A stretch of DNA of 64,000 nt, taken from assembly GCF_900115805.1 (NCBI RefSeq), contig NZ_FOXU01000001.1:186001-250000 (forward strand), given 5' to 3'. A program made the position numbers and the translations under genes. Under the pieces are notes generated by a model that worked only from the letters and a program-made list of their open reading frames with translations, was not told where the DNA came from and made no database searches. The DNA comes from Psychrobacillus psychrotolerans (GTDB lineage Bacteria; Bacillota; Bacilli; Bacillales_A; Planococcaceae). Numbering within the stretch: position 1 is the stretch's first letter; each line of letters starts with the position of its first letter. This document shows positions 9,351 through 19,624 of the stretch, in pieces.

Positions 9351-9959
9351 ATGTTTGGTAATTTGTTTAAAAAGAAAGATCCAATTGAGAAGTTTTGGCA
9401 GTACTTTATCGATCATGAGAAAAAACTTTATAATTTAAGGGAGGACGACATAGAGAAAATATACGGAGATTTATATAGATTAATAAATAAAGTAAACAAT
9501 CAACTAACTTTTTCTACCCCTGTCGCATTGATCAATGGGAAAAGAGAATTTACTATTAAAGCTTCATCTATTGGAAAAAACTTTCCTGATGTAATTCGGC
9601 TAGTAGATGCTGCTCCCACAATGGAAAAGTTTACAATCATCGCATTTGAGCAACGAAATGATGGGGAAGATGGAACAACAGTAAATGATATTATGCTCAC
9701 TCGTGATGATGTCTTTTTCAACTATACATATGATCAGGAATATACAGCGTTCTATTTAAAGTTATATATTAAAGGGTTTGAGGAAGAAAATGATGATTAT
9801 TACCAAGTAACTTTTGATTTGCTTGAGTTAGTCATAGGGGAATATGTGCTTGGTACAGAAATTACAGAAATCGAATTTAATAAGTTTTATATAGCAGATA
9901 ACCTCTTGCCAATTAATGATTTAGCTAAAATATTAGATACAATTAAATTAGGAAAGTAA
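9351..9959 (+). CDS. Unrecognised conserved-type protein (202 residues)
   Basis: Soluble, acidic protein with no signal peptide or membrane segment; GGAGGGG precedes the ATG. The N-terminus (MFGNLFKKKDPIEKFWQYF) is followed by a region that resembles small proteins with a DUF695-like alpha/beta build, but I cannot assign a family. The middle is acidic (QRNDGEDGTTVNDIM) and rich in aromatic residues (NYTYDQEYTAFYLKLY). It sits between citB and yneP where B. subtilis has other genes (yneN, tlp). The function is unknown. Confidence 0.75.
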   Translation: MFGNLFKKKDPIEKFWQYFIDHEKKLYNLREDDIEKIYGDLYRLINKVNNQLTFSTPVALINGKREFTIKASSIGKNFPDVIRLVDAAPTMEKFTIIAFEQRNDGEDGTTVNDIMLTRDDVFFNYTYDQEYTAFYLKLYIKGFEEENDDYYQVTFDLLELVIGEYVLGTEITEIEFNKFYIADNLLPINDLAKILDTIKLGK

Positions 9960-10036
9960 TGATTTTTATCTACAAAGTAGTGCGTAACAGTATTTTTATC
10001 AGCTATTTAGTATAATTACCACTGAGGTGACTTTAA

Positions 10037-10462
10037 ATGTTTTTAAGTGAAAAAGAAATTGAAGTACGATATGCTGAAACCGATCAAATGGGTGTAGTAT
10101 ATCATGCGAATTATGTTATTTGGTTAGAAATAGGAAGAACCCAACTAATCAAAGACTTAGGATTCTCCTATGCGGGACTAGAGCAAGATGGATACCTTTC
10201 GCCGGTAACAAATGTGAATGTAAACTATAAAACTCCTGTGAAGTACGGGGAGACTGTAGTGATTAGAACCTGGATTGAAAAACATAGTAAGCTACGAACA
10301 ACCTATGGTTATGAAATTATACATGAAGACGGTACAGTTGCTTCAAACGCAACATCTGAGCATGTAATAGTGAAGAAAGACAACTTCCGACCCGTATCTC
10401 TGAAACGAGTTCATGCGGCATGGGATGCAAAATATGTAGAAATAGCCAAGGAGAATGCTTAA
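10037..10462 (+). CDS. yneP: YneP-type acyl-CoA thioesterase (hotdog fold)
   Basis: 141 residues. The 4-hydroxybenzoyl-CoA thioesterase signature ETDQMGVVYHANY is at residues 14-26, with Asp16 as the likely catalytic residue, followed by LEIGRTQLIKDLG. Hotdog thioesterases hydrolyse acyl-CoA; the physiological substrate is not evident. Stop and start overlap with the next gene (TAATG), as expected for translational coupling, and the same yneP-yneQ order is found in B. subtilis. Confidence 0.88.
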   Translation: MFLSEKEIEVRYAETDQMGVVYHANYVIWLEIGRTQLIKDLGFSYAGLEQDGYLSPVTNVNVNYKTPVKYGETVVIRTWIEKHSKLRTTYGYEIIHEDGTVASNATSEHVIVKKDNFRPVSLKRVHAAWDAKYVEIAKENA

Positions 10463-10767
10463 TGGCATTTGGTATTAAACGTCATGAGTTAAATGAATGG
10501 AAACGAGATGTCCTGGAGGGGAATATAGCTTTCTTAACGCATTATTGGATTGATGAACGATTTCCTGGTTGTAACACGGTCACCAAAGTCGGCTGCAGTG
10601 ATGTGCCCAGGCTAATTGAATGGGGTAAGAAATACGGCTTAAAGGCCGAATGGATCGACTATAAAGAAGCTTTTCCTCACTTTGATTTATTTGGTAAACA
10701 CGAGATGGATATCATGGTAAAAGAGGGATTGTTGGAGCAGTTAGAGAGATTTAATAGGAATTCGTAA
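10462..10767 (+). CDS. yneQ: YneQ family small protein
   Basis: 101 residues from the ATG at 10462, which overlaps the yneP stop codon by one base and has AAGGAG in front. A longer frame from 10420 lies inside yneP and has no ribosome binding site. The protein has a cytosolic composition with conserved-looking FLTHYWIDERFPG and CSDVPRLIEWGKKYGL. The B. subtilis orthologue YneQ has no known function. A strong terminator follows directly. Confidence 0.85.
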   Translation: MAFGIKRHELNEWKRDVLEGNIAFLTHYWIDERFPGCNTVTKVGCSDVPRLIEWGKKYGLKAEWIDYKEAFPHFDLFGKHEMDIMVKEGLLEQLERFNRNS

Positions 10768-10804
10768 AAACAGCTAGAGATTATTGAAATCTCTAGCTGT
10801 TTTT
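10766..10804 (+). terminator. Terminator of the yneP-yneQ operon
   Basis: A 17-base-pair perfect stem (10766-10782 with 10788-10804) ending in a T tract; it overlaps the yneQ stop codon. Confidence 0.92.
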
Positions 10805-10862
10805 ATTTGTAATTCAGTTATAATTAAATGAAAAGTCTGGATATTAGGGGGAGGAGTAATAA

Positions 10863-11309
10863 ATGGTTTACAAGTTAGTAACAGCAAAAAGCCCAATATT
10901 CCTGGTTTTAGCCTATGGAATGTTCTTTTTTTTCTTAAGTATTGGTGAATCTGGAGTATCTATATTCTGGTCTATTTTTCTCCTGCTTTTTGGTGTTATT
11001 AGCTTCTTTATAAAGACTGAATTCATTATTAACCAAGATAACTTGAATTATCAGACCATGATTTTTCGTTTTACAGTTTTTCAAAGGAATTTGTCTCCAA
11101 CCGATATAAATAAAGTTGTCTTTAAACGCTATGGGTGGGCGACTAAAGGAGCAACACTTAAACTGCATAAAGGATTTAATATAAGGATTGTACAGTTTAC
11201 CCCCAATAATGTAACAGCCCAATTAGAAAAGTTTGCTATTAACAACAATATCTCTATTACCAAGTCAAAGGACTATTTGTTGCTAGAAAGAAGAGAAAAA
11301 TATAGATAA
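10863..11309 (+). CDS. Unrecognised membrane protein, bPH-like tail
   Basis: 148 residues. Two close membrane segments (about 10-28 and 33-50) form a hairpin, followed by a beta-rich cytoplasmic part (TEFIINQDNLNYQTMIFRF to the end) that looks like the small bacterial PH-type domains found after such hairpins. GGGGGAGG precedes the ATG. The gene stands alone between the yneP-yneQ terminator and a convergent small gene. The family call is only by general form. Confidence 0.6.
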   Translation: MVYKLVTAKSPIFLVLAYGMFFFFLSIGESGVSIFWSIFLLLFGVISFFIKTEFIINQDNLNYQTMIFRFTVFQRNLSPTDINKVVFKRYGWATKGATLKLHKGFNIRIVQFTPNNVTAQLEKFAINNNISITKSKDYLLLERREKYR

Positions 11310-11314
11310 TTGGA

Positions 11315-11626
11315 TTACTCTAAATAAGTAAATCCGTTTTTAGTTTGAGTCGATTTAGCAATTGTGGAATTGGCTAGCTTATCCTCATCCAAGGTGGAAG
11401 TGGAGTTATCTATTATAGGATCACCATATGCAGAAGTATCATCTTTTTTGGTGTCCGGATTAATCCTTCCGCTGCTAACATTTTGAGTACTCTTTGCAAT
11501 AGGAGAAGTGGCTTTAGTATGCTGATCATTTAGAGAAGGATGCGTATCATTGATAGGGTCCCCATAAGCAGTAAAGGTAGAAGGATCTTTTTTGTCTGAC
11601 TTAGCGCTTTTATTTTGGTCTGTCAT
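11315..11626 (-). CDS. Disordered protein with two 29-residue repeats
   Basis: 103 residues, rich in S, T, D, K and N, without hydrophobic core or cysteine. It holds two copies of a unit that begins AYGDPI and ends IAKSTQ, at about residues 20-48 and 66-94. Both units read AYGDPIxD ... SxL ... IAKSTQ. GGGAGTTG is the ribosome binding site. The composition suggests a disordered cytosolic or spore-associated protein, but there is no direct evidence and I do not recognise the family. Confidence 0.6.
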   Translation of the reverse strand: MTDQNKSAKSDKKDPSTFTAYGDPINDTHPSLNDQHTKATSPIAKSTQNVSSGRINPDTKKDDTSAYGDPIIDNSTSTLDEDKLANSTIAKSTQTKNGFTYLE

Positions 11627-11713
11627 TTATATCAACTCCCTAAGTAGTCTTTAAATATCAACCTTATCATCTCCGATAGAATGCAGATTATACAAAATAC
11701 TAAATAATTCTCC

Positions 11714-11750
11714 AAAAAAAAAGCGCATCCTAAGTGGATTACGCTTTTTT
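11714..11750 (-). terminator. Terminator of the plsY-yneR transcript
   Basis: Arms 11714-11730 and 11736-11750 with a long T tract on the minus strand; the stem overlaps the last codons of the yneR-like gene. Confidence 0.8.
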
Positions 11751-12032
11751 GTATACATAGGATAATTCATCCCTAGTAGAATCTAGCTCTACGTACAAAT
11801 CATGTCCATCAAAATACCATTCATCCGTTTCTTCTATAAAAAATAAGATATCCTCTTTTTTATAGGTTACAGCAGGCTCGAATGGCGTGTCCTTCGTAAC
11901 TCCTAAAGAAAAGCCTTCATGAATAGGACTTGATCCTCCGTAACGTGCAAAAAAGCGAATATTATCGCCTTTTACAGCTTCCATTTCCATGTGAAACCAA
12001 TGCATTGCATCGGAAGAAATAAGTATTTTCAT
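11739..12032 (-). CDS. yneR: YneR-like HesB/IscA-fold protein
   Basis: 97 residues from the inner ATG at 12032, which has GGTGG about 10 bases upstream; starting at 12044 would add MVVR without a better site. The sequence SSDAMHWFHMEME, RFFARYGGSS, FSLGVTKD and WYFDGHDLYV fits the YneR branch of the HesB-like domain family. It has no cysteine at all, so it cannot carry an Fe-S cluster the way IscA does. It lies just downstream of plsY, as in B. subtilis. The role is unknown. Confidence 0.8.
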   Translation of the reverse strand: MKILISSDAMHWFHMEMEAVKGDNIRFFARYGGSSPIHEGFSLGVTKDTPFEPAVTYKKEDILFFIEETDEWYFDGHDLYVELDSTRDELSYVYKKA

Positions 12033-12056
12033 ACGTACCACCATACTTTCATCAGA

Positions 12057-12662
12057 TTAGATCCAAGACACTTTTGGTTCGGTACCAGCTTTAATGCGTT
12101 TAATATTTGTACGGTGACGATAAAATATGAATGTTGCCAACAATAGGACAATTACTACAAGTGGCCAGTCCTTATCTACCGTAAAGTAATAAATGACACT
12201 GTACACTACAGCAATTATCGCTAAAATCATGGAAGTGAGAGATACCATTTTTGTCATTTTTAAAATGATAAAAAATCCTATTACTAATATGACAAAGATT
12301 GGCCAATTATACCCTAGCAATAGCCCACCAGAAGTTGCTACTGCTTTTCCACCTTTAAATCCTGCAAAGATCGGGAACATATGACCTACTACTGCTATAA
12401 CCCCTAGGATTAACGGATGAACATTTACCGTTTCAAATATAGCCAAAGAACCTAGCAGAGTTGCTGCAGTCCCTTTTAGAATATCCAAAATCGTAACAAC
12501 TAAGCCCGCTTTTTTTCCCAGTGTTCTAAATGTGTTTGTACCGCCTAAATTTCCACTACCATGCTCTCGTATATCGATATTATAGAATAGCTTTCCAACC
12601 CATAGTCCAGAGGGAAGTGAACCTATTAGATAAGCGAGTAAGAGTAAAAGAATTATGATCAT
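12057..12662 (-). CDS. plsY: Acyl-phosphate:glycerol-3-phosphate acyltransferase PlsY
   Basis: 201 residues, five to six membrane helices. PlsY transfers an acyl chain from acyl phosphate to glycerol 3-phosphate, the first step of phospholipid synthesis. The cytoplasmic loop motifs are [12 protein letters not shown] (about 36-47) and [19 protein letters not shown] (about 92-110). Divergent from parE, co-transcribed with yneR (24 bases apart). Confidence 0.97.
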   Translation of the reverse strand: MIIILLLLLAYLIGSLPSGLWVGKLFYNIDIREHGSGNLGGTNTFRTLGKKAGLVVTILDILKGTAATLLGSLAIFETVNVHPLILGVIAVVGHMFPIFAGFKGGKAVATSGGLLLGYNWPIFVILVIGFFIILKMTKMVSLTSMILAIIAVVYSVIYYFTVDKDWPLVVIVLLLATFIFYRHRTNIKRIKAGTEPKVSWI

Positions 12663-12885
12663 AGTATACTCCTTTGTTATGAATCTAAAATTATATTTAT
12701 CTTTTTTAAGTGTACCATGTATATTTATAAGTATTCAATGCTCTTGAGAGAAAGGTTTTTCAAATATTTTATTTAGTCGTGATACAATTGAGAAGATAAA
12801 AGAACTAAACTTACATAAAATCCGTTTTACTAGTATTATTAGGTTATAATCAATGGAAGTTTCACTTTGTCAAAAGAGGAGCAAA

Positions 12886-12917
12886 TGGAGTAGCCGATGT
12901 GCTAACTCCAGTTTTTT
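12886..12917 (+). terminator. Intrinsic terminator in the parE leader
   Basis: TGGAGTAGC pairs with GCTAACTCCA (one bulged A), loop CGATGT, followed by TTTTTT. No protein gene precedes it, so it should end a short leader or small RNA transcript. Confidence 0.65.
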
Positions 12918-13039
12918 ATTCTCCATTTCTTTAAGTCAAGAAGGAATACAGTAACAATATCTAGAATGCTTTAAAAGGGAGTTTGCAATCTAATACATCT
13001 TTCCTTACAATTAAATTCTGGCATTAACTACTGAAAAAA

Positions 13040-13068
13040 TTGACATAATGAGTATCCATTTGTAGGCT
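13040..13068 (+). promoter_or_regulatory. Possible promoter of parE-parC
   Basis: A perfect -35 TTGACA (13040-13045) with a 17-base spacer to TAGGCT, a poor -10. It lies about 46 bases before the parE start. The weak -10 keeps confidence low. Confidence 0.35.
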
Positions 13069-13113
13069 AAAGGAAGAGTAAAGAACAGATGTTTTGTTTT
13101 GGAGGGAAAGTAT

Positions 13114-15084
13114 TTGAGTAAAGTTGGAGCAGTAAATAGTTATAGTGATGATGATATTCAGGTCTTAGAAGGCTTAGAAGCCGTTCGTAAAAGACCGGGT
13201 ATGTATATTGGTTCAACAGATGCAAGAGGTTTGCATCATTTAGTATATGAAATCGTAGATAATGCAGTAGATGAAAGCCTTGCCGGTTTTGGTAATCATA
13301 TCCTCGTGACTATTCATGCGGATCAAAGTATTACTGTCCGTGATTTTGGTCGGGGGATGCCTACTGGTACACATAAAACAGGAATACCAACTGCCGAAGT
13401 TATTTTTACTGTTTTACATGCTGGTGGTAAATTTGGACAAGGTGGTTATAAAACAAGTGGTGGTCTTCATGGTGTAGGTGCATCTGTTGTAAATGCGCTA
13501 TCTAGCTATGTGGATGTGGAAATTCATCGCGACGGTAAAAAATTCCACCAGAGATTTGAAGATGGCGGAAAAGTTGTTCAATCGTTAAAACAAATTGGAA
13601 CAACAAAAGAAACCGGGACTTCTGTTCGTTTTTTACCGGATGAATCTATCTTCTCCGTAGTTAAATACAATTACGAAACTTTATGTGAGAGATTGAGAGA
13701 ATCTGCCTTTCTGTTGAAAGGATTAAAAATTGAATTAAAAGATGAGCGGACAGAAGCACACGACATATTCTTCTATGAAACAGGTATAGAAGCATTCGTT
13801 TCTTATCTTAATGAGGAAAAAGACGTCTTGCACCCTGTGTTTTACATGGAAGGCATACAAGATGAAATTGAAGTTGAATTTGCTTTTCAGTTTAACGACG
13901 GATATTCGGAAACGATTCTGTCTTTCGTAAATAACGTTCGTACACGTGATGGTGGTACGCATGAAACCGGAGCTAAAGCCGCTTTAACACGTGTCTTTAA
14001 CGAATATGCTCGTAAAACCAATCTTTTAAAAGAAAAAGCCAAAAACTTAGAAGGCTCCGATATTAGAGAAGGTATATCTGCCATTATTTCTATTCGAATT
14101 CCAGAGAATATATTACAATTCGAAGGACAAACGAAAGGAAAACTGGGTACAAGCGAGGCTAGAAGCGCTGTAGATTCGGTTATTTCTGAGAAATTGCAAT
14201 ATACTTTAGAAGAAAACTCAGAGTTAGCTTCTTCTCTAATAAGAAAAGCACTTCGTGCGCAGCAAGCTCGTGAAGCCGCGAGAAAAGCTCGTGAAGATGC
14301 TCGTAACGGGAAAAAACGTAAACCATCTGAATTGTTATCTGGGAAGCTAACTCCAGCTCAATCGAGAAATGCTGCGAGAAATGAACTATATTTAGTCGAA
14401 GGAGATTCAGCAGGAGGATCTGCTAAACAAGGTAGAGATCGCACGTTCCAAGCAATCCTTCCACTACGTGGTAAAGTTATAAATACAGAAAAAGCAAACC
14501 TCGCGGATATTATGAAAAATGTTGAAATTGCAACGATTATACATGCTATTGGTGGTGGGGTAGGAGCAGAATTCCAAATAGCGGATATTGCATACGACAA
14601 AATCGTTATCATGACGGATGCTGATACGGACGGTGCACATATTCAAGTACTATTATTAACATTCTTCTATCGCTATATGAAACCTTTAATTGAAAATGGT
14701 AATATATATATCGCTTTACCTCCGCTTTATAAAATTTATAAAGGTGTAGGAAAAAAAGAAGTTTCTGAATATGCATGGACAGAAAAGGAATTAGAAGCTG
14801 CTTCCGGACGAATTGGAAAAGGGTACATACTCCAACGCTATAAAGGTCTTGGGGAAATGAATGCTGACCAATTATGGGATACTACTATGAATCCTGAAAC
14901 TAGAACACTTATTAGAGTGACTATAGAAGATGGTGCACGTGCAGAAAGACATGTGACCACACTTATGGGAGACAAAGTAGAACCACGTCGTAAATGGATA
15001 GAAGCCAACGTAAACTTCGGCTTAGAAGAGGACTCAAATATATTAGAAAACGACAGATTACACACGGAGGATGACTTAGCATGA
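13114..15084 (+). CDS. parE: DNA topoisomerase IV subunit B
   Basis: 656 residues from the TTG at 13114, chosen because GGAGGG ends 7 bases before it; the TTG at 13099 lies in front of that site. The ATPase part has EIVDNAVDE and [14 protein letters not shown]; the TOPRIM part has [15 protein letters not shown] and DADTDGAHI. With ParC it decatenates sister chromosomes. Position next to parC and the plsY neighbourhood support ParE rather than GyrB. The stop codon overlaps parC by 4 bases (ATGA). Confidence 0.96.
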   Translation: MSKVGAVNSYSDDDIQVLEGLEAVRKRPGMYIGSTDARGLHHLVYEIVDNAVDESLAGFGNHILVTIHADQSITVRDFGRGMPTGTHKTGIPTAEVIFTVLHAGGKFGQGGYKTSGGLHGVGASVVNALSSYVDVEIHRDGKKFHQRFEDGGKVVQSLKQIGTTKETGTSVRFLPDESIFSVVKYNYETLCERLRESAFLLKGLKIELKDERTEAHDIFFYETGIEAFVSYLNEEKDVLHPVFYMEGIQDEIEVEFAFQFNDGYSETILSFVNNVRTRDGGTHETGAKAALTRVFNEYARKTNLLKEKAKNLEGSDIREGISAIISIRIPENILQFEGQTKGKLGTSEARSAVDSVISEKLQYTLEENSELASSLIRKALRAQQAREAARKAREDARNGKKRKPSELLSGKLTPAQSRNAARNELYLVEGDSAGGSAKQGRDRTFQAILPLRGKVINTEKANLADIMKNVEIATIIHAIGGGVGAEFQIADIAYDKIVIMTDADTDGAHIQVLLLTFFYRYMKPLIENGNIYIALPPLYKIYKGVGKKEVSEYAWTEKELEAASGRIGKGYILQRYKGLGEMNADQLWDTTMNPETRTLIRVTIEDGARAERHVTTLMGDKVEPRRKWIEANVNFGLEEDSNILENDRLHTEDDLA

Positions 15085-17507
15085 CACAAACCGAACGTTA
15101 TCAAAATTTGCCATTAGAAGAGGTGATCGGTGATAGGTTTGGTCGTTATAGCAAATACATCATCCAAGATCGTGCACTACCTGATGCTAGAGATGGTCTT
15201 AAACCAGTTCAACGCCGTATCCTATTTGCCATGTTCCAAGAAGGCAATACAAACGATAAACCATTCCGAAAATCAGCTAAAACTGTTGGTAATGTAATTG
15301 GTAACTATCATCCGCATGGTGATAGTTCCGTTTATGAGGCAATGGTGCGTATGAGTCAAGATTGGAAGCTGCGCCATATGACCGTTGAAATGCATGGTAA
15401 CAACGGTTCGGTGGACGGAGATCCGCCAGCTGCAATGCGTTATACAGAAGCTCGACTTTCTGCTATTTCCCATGAACTTCTACGCGATATCAATAAAAAC
15501 ACAGTAGACTATATTCCAAACTTTGATGATTCAGATTCAGAGCCAGTAGTATTACCAGCTAGATTTCCAAATTTAATCGTCAATGGATCTACAGGTATTT
15601 CAGCAGGCTATGCCACTGATATCCCACCTCATGCACTCCATGAAGCACTAGATGCCGTACTGATGAGAATGGAAAATCCAGCTGCCACTGTGGACGAGTT
15701 AATGACCGTTATCAAAGGTCCTGACTTCCCGACTGGTGGGATTATTCAAGGTGTAGAAGGTATAAAAAAAGCGTATGAAACCGGAAAAGGAAAAATTATC
15801 ATTCGTTCCAAGACGGAAATTGAAACGATAAAAGGTGGAAAGCAACAAATTGTCATTACCGAGATTCCTTTTGAAGTGAACAAAGCAAATCTAGTCAAGA
15901 AAATTGATGAACAAAGACATGATCGACGTCTTGAAGGAATTGCAGAAGTTCGAGACGAATCTGACCGTACAGGTCTACGTATTGTCATTGAAATGAAAAA
16001 AGAAGTAGATGCTCATGGTATTCTACAATATTTATTAAAAAACACGGATCTACAAGTGGCTTATAATTTTAATATGATTGCTATTCATAATCGTAGACCG
16101 ACGATGATGACTCTTCCATTACTTTTAGATTCGTACATTGGCCATCAGAAAGAAGTTGTCACTCGAAGAACGATTTTTGATTTGAAAAAAGCACAAGATC
16201 GATTACATATAGTAGCCGGCCTTATGAAAGCTCTCTCTATTCTTGATGAAGTGATCAAAGCAATCAGAGCTTCAAAAGATAAAAGGGATGCGAAAAACAA
16301 TTTAATTTCTTTGTTTGAATTTTCCGAAGCACAAGCAGAAGCAATTGTTTCGTTGCAACTATATCGTTTAACTAATACAGATATTACGGAGCTTCAAAAT
16401 GAAGAAGAAACACTCAATAAATTAGTAAAAGAGTTAGAGAATATTTTGGCAAAGGAAACTGCACTATTAAAAGTGATTAAAAAAGAACTTTTAGCAGTGA
16501 GAAAACAATTTGCAGAGCCCCGCAAATCAGTATTAGAAGATGAGATTGAAGAGATTAAGGTAACGTTAGATGTTCTTATTCCTAGTGAGGAAGTATATGT
16601 AACTGTAACGAAGGACGGCTATATTAAACGGACAAGTACACGTTCCTACACAGCCTCCAATGGACAGGATTTTGCGATTAAGGATTCGGATTATTTACTG
16701 TATAAAGCACCTATCAATATGCAAAATCATCTACTAATATTTACTTCTAAAGGGAACTATATTTACCAACCAGTACATGAATTGCCGGATATACGTTGGA
16801 AAGATCTAGGTCAGCATATTTCGAGTATTGTACCACTGGATTCACAGGAAAGAATTATCAAAGTAATGGGAATCGAATCATTCGACCTGGATTTGAGCGT
16901 TTTAACAGCCACGAAAGATGGACAAATTAAACGTTCATTACTTTCCGATTATGTTGTACAACGATACGCAAGACCGATCAAGACGATCAACTTAAAGAAA
17001 AATGATGAACTAATCATGGCAGAACTCGTTGCTCCTTCTGACGATGTGTTAATCACGACGTATGCTAGTTATTCTGTTCGCTTCTCTCTAGACGAAGTGC
17101 CCATCACTGGTGTGAAAACTGGTGGAGTTAAAGCGATTAATCTAAAAGACGAAGATTATGTTGTTAGTGTCAACCCGATTTCTACACAAAACAAAGAAGA
17201 TATCTTGTTAATCACCACTAGAGGTGCTATTAAAAAGATGGCTTTAAATGAAATCGAAGCTGGTGTAAGAGCTAAGCGAGGTATACTTACGTTAAGAGAG
17301 TTAAAAACGAATCCTCATCGTGTATTCGATGTACTATTAGTGGAAAAAAATGACCAACTGATTATAGAAACAGAAAAAGGTCAGGAAACGATACTAGTAA
17401 ATGCATACCGACCATCCGATAGATATTCAAATGGTTCGTTTGTAATTGATACAGAAAAAGATGGCGATTTAGTTCGCGTTTGGAAGCAACCAAAAGAAGA
17501 TAACTAA
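15081..17507 (+). CDS. parC: DNA topoisomerase IV subunit A
   Basis: 808 residues. The breakage-reunion domain has the active-site Tyr121 in [11 protein letters not shown]. The quinolone-resistance region reads [12 protein letters not shown], with the Ser and Glu positions of sensitive enzymes. A coiled-coil stretch (about 430-490) and a C-terminal beta-pinwheel follow. It forms the A2B2 topoisomerase IV with ParE, translated by coupling through the ATGA overlap. Confidence 0.97.
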   Translation: MTQTERYQNLPLEEVIGDRFGRYSKYIIQDRALPDARDGLKPVQRRILFAMFQEGNTNDKPFRKSAKTVGNVIGNYHPHGDSSVYEAMVRMSQDWKLRHMTVEMHGNNGSVDGDPPAAMRYTEARLSAISHELLRDINKNTVDYIPNFDDSDSEPVVLPARFPNLIVNGSTGISAGYATDIPPHALHEALDAVLMRMENPAATVDELMTVIKGPDFPTGGIIQGVEGIKKAYETGKGKIIIRSKTEIETIKGGKQQIVITEIPFEVNKANLVKKIDEQRHDRRLEGIAEVRDESDRTGLRIVIEMKKEVDAHGILQYLLKNTDLQVAYNFNMIAIHNRRPTMMTLPLLLDSYIGHQKEVVTRRTIFDLKKAQDRLHIVAGLMKALSILDEVIKAIRASKDKRDAKNNLISLFEFSEAQAEAIVSLQLYRLTNTDITELQNEEETLNKLVKELENILAKETALLKVIKKELLAVRKQFAEPRKSVLEDEIEEIKVTLDVLIPSEEVYVTVTKDGYIKRTSTRSYTASNGQDFAIKDSDYLLYKAPINMQNHLLIFTSKGNYIYQPVHELPDIRWKDLGQHISSIVPLDSQERIIKVMGIESFDLDLSVLTATKDGQIKRSLLSDYVVQRYARPIKTINLKKNDELIMAELVAPSDDVLITTYASYSVRFSLDEVPITGVKTGGVKAINLKDEDYVVSVNPISTQNKEDILLITTRGAIKKMALNEIEAGVRAKRGILTLRELKTNPHRVFDVLLVEKNDQLIIETEKGQETILVNAYRPSDRYSNGSFVIDTEKDGDLVRVWKQPKEDN

Positions 17508-17530
17508 AGCTTAAGCGTTAATTTTTCAAA

Positions 17531-17746
17531 CTAAAAATAGTCATAATAAAAAGCATTTCCATTAGGTGTTATACCTTCTGTGAAATGCTTTTTATATTTT
17601 GTATATTGTTGCTGTAATTTTTCTTTTTTTGATTTAGTCATTCGCACATGGGTACTAAAGTTAACCTCATTTCTAGCTAATGATACATCTTTGCCTAAAT
17701 TACGTATTAGGTGGTCTCTTTTACGTCTTGCAGTGGATTTTGCCAT
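17531..17746 (-). CDS. Unrecognised small basic protein (71 residues)
   Basis: Very basic protein starting MAKSTARRKRDHLIRN, with VRMTKSKKEKLQQQYTKYKKHF in the second half split by no hydrophobic stretch. The start has AGGAGAGA upstream. The composition suggests binding to nucleic acid. A hairpin (arms 17548-17560 and 17582-17593) lies inside the last third of the gene and may help to end parC transcripts coming from the other side. I do not recognise the family. Confidence 0.65.
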   Translation of the reverse strand: MAKSTARRKRDHLIRNLGKDVSLARNEVNFSTHVRMTKSKKEKLQQQYTKYKKHFTEGITPNGNAFYYDYF

Positions 17747-17888
17747 TAAAATCTCTCCTATATATTATATTTGACCCATATAGAATATCTCAAAATTACG
17801 AAAAATACAAACTTCACACATTCTTCATGGCTTTATGGTATAAGTATAGTGGCATTAATATTTATGCACAAAATTTTGGAGGCTTATT

Positions 17889-18440
17889 ATGAAAAAAATA
17901 TTATGGATGACAATTGCTTGTGTACTTTTGTTTAGTAATAACGCGCTAGCACACACTGGCTTAGAAAGCTCCACTCCGGCACAAGGGAGTACTGTTACAG
18001 AAAAGTTAAATGACATTACACTTTCATTTTTAACAAAAATTGAAGAAACTAGCTCCTTTACACTAACTAATTCCTCTGATGAAGAAATAGAAGTAGAAGA
18101 CATTACTGTAAATGACCATTTACTAACTGGGAATGTTACGGAAAGCTTGGCTAACGGAGCTTACCAAATCAATTGGAAAATAATTGGAGCAGATGGTCAC
18201 CCGATAGAGGGGGTTATTGATTTTGTTTTAGATGCTCCTGAAGAGGTTGAAGCAGTTGAACCAACAACTGAACCCCTTGATGAAGTAGAACCAGTAGAAT
18301 CTAATACGGAAGAAATAGATACGACAGTGGAAACAGAACAAGAAGAGAAAAGCTCTATTTCAACAGTAGGAATTATTATCGTCTTAGTCATTATCGTTGC
18401 ACTAGCTGCTTGGTGGATGACTCGGAGAAATAAAAAATGA
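17889..18440 (+). CDS. copC: CopC-domain copper-binding protein, membrane-tethered
   Basis: 183 residues. A signal peptide ends at ALA, so the mature protein begins with HTGLESSTPAQG, whose N-terminal His is the copper ligand of CopC proteins; a second site is DGHP near residue 100. An acidic linker rich in Glu and Thr leads to one C-terminal membrane helix (about 158-178) and RRNKK. It should bind Cu(II) outside the cell. The stop codon overlaps copD (ATGA), and in B. subtilis YcnJ the two domains are fused. Confidence 0.9.
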   Translation: MKKILWMTIACVLLFSNNALAHTGLESSTPAQGSTVTEKLNDITLSFLTKIEETSSFTLTNSSDEEIEVEDITVNDHLLTGNVTESLANGAYQINWKIIGADGHPIEGVIDFVLDAPEEVEAVEPTTEPLDEVEPVESNTEEIDTTVETEQEEKSSISTVGIIIVLVIIVALAAWWMTRRNKK

Positions 18441-19543
18441 TGTTTGTTTTAACCACTATAAGCGAGGCACTTCTATATGTGTGCTTCGCTATATTAATGG
18501 GGAGCTATATTCTTGCTTTATTCCCAGATGATTTAATACCTACTATTGTTGTTTCTAGAAAAGTAAAACTATTTGCTGTACTAGGTATAGCGATCTTTTC
18601 TTTTGTCCCGCTTATTAGCTTAGTCATCTACTTATCCGAAGACTATGGATTATTTCAATCTTTACAGTCCATTTTATTGACCTTCGAGGTAGGGAAATCT
18701 TGGTTATTCATGTTCGTTATAACGGTGTTTTTAGGAGTGTATATCCAATTCTTTCACGAAAAGAAAGCACCATATTATTCAATTATAGGGATTATACTCG
18801 TTTTTCTACTTATCTTGGGTGTAAGTTGGTCAAGTCATGCAAACTCTATTGAAAGCTTAAAAGGATTCATCACGCATTTCCTTCACTTTGCCTCTGTTGT
18901 CATTTGGGTAGGGATATTGCTTATAGTAGCTTGGTTCTCCAAAAATACGAAGAACTGGCTTTCCTTTTTAAAGTGGTTTCATATCATGGCGTTGTACTGT
19001 TTTGGTATTATAATAATAACTGGTTTATCGTTGATGAGCTTCTCTACACCATTAGAGGCATATCCTGATACTTGGATGGTTTCCTATGGTCAAAGCCTAC
19101 TGATTAAGCATCTATTTATTATTCCACTAATTGCGTATGCTTGTATAAATGGAATTCTCATGAAAAAACGATTACTAAAAAAGGAGAATTTCGATCCTCG
19201 TCCTTGGGCAAGAGTAGAATTCTTCATACTTCTCCTAATTTTTGCAGCAACGGGGGCTATGAGTCAACAATCACCACCACATAATATGTACGAAACAATA
19301 AGTAATGAAGGTTTTTCTTCGTTATTTATACTCTTTCATGATGAAGTTGTATTTTCGGACATAGCTGTTCAATTGGTATTTAGTATAGACGGAGTACTCC
19401 TACTATGTATAGCGGTCCTTTTTCTTGTAATGAGCCTATTCTCATTCGTTAAAAAGATGCCGGCCATATTTTCCTTTATCATGAGTCTATTCGTCGTCAT
19501 AGCGGCTTATTTGGGCTTATTACTAAGTATTCAAATTGTATAA
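18437..19543 (+). CDS. copD: CopD family copper membrane protein
   Basis: 368 residues with about eight or nine membrane helices. Histidines typical of CopD are seen in SWSSHANSIESLKGFITHFLHF (two short segments, about 134-152) and near the external loops (SPPHNMYE). It probably imports copper handed over by the CopC partner, to supply enzymes such as cytochrome oxidase. Coupled to copC by a 4-base overlap; terminator follows at 19556. Confidence 0.9.
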   Translation: MMFVLTTISEALLYVCFAILMGSYILALFPDDLIPTIVVSRKVKLFAVLGIAIFSFVPLISLVIYLSEDYGLFQSLQSILLTFEVGKSWLFMFVITVFLGVYIQFFHEKKAPYYSIIGIILVFLLILGVSWSSHANSIESLKGFITHFLHFASVVIWVGILLIVAWFSKNTKNWLSFLKWFHIMALYCFGIIIITGLSLMSFSTPLEAYPDTWMVSYGQSLLIKHLFIIPLIAYACINGILMKKRLLKKENFDPRPWARVEFFILLLIFAATGAMSQQSPPHNMYETISNEGFSSLFILFHDEVVFSDIAVQLVFSIDGVLLLCIAVLFLVMSLFSFVKKMPAIFSFIMSLFVVIAAYLGLLLSIQIV

Positions 19544-19555
19544 TCGGGTTCTTTT

Positions 19556-19599
19556 AAAAGCATTTCCAACGGTGTATAATCCATCTTGGAAGTGCTTTT
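19556..19599 (+). terminator. Terminator of copCD
   Basis: Arms 19556-19569 and 19586-19599 (AAAAGCATTTCCAA and its complement with one wobble) with a 16-base loop. It overlaps the apparent early start of the next reading frame, which supports a later start for that gene. Confidence 0.8.
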
Positions 19600-19624
19600 A
19601 TTTATAGGAGAATGGGGAATACAG

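Larger units (their letters stand above)
12663..13113. other. plsY-parE intergenic region (450 bases)
   Basis: This gap holds no convincing protein gene; the CoA-binding protein yneT found here in B. subtilis is absent. It contains TATAAT at 12845-12850, an intrinsic terminator at 12886-12917 and a possible parE promoter at 13040-13068. The remaining sequence is AT-rich without clear structure. Confidence 0.6.
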
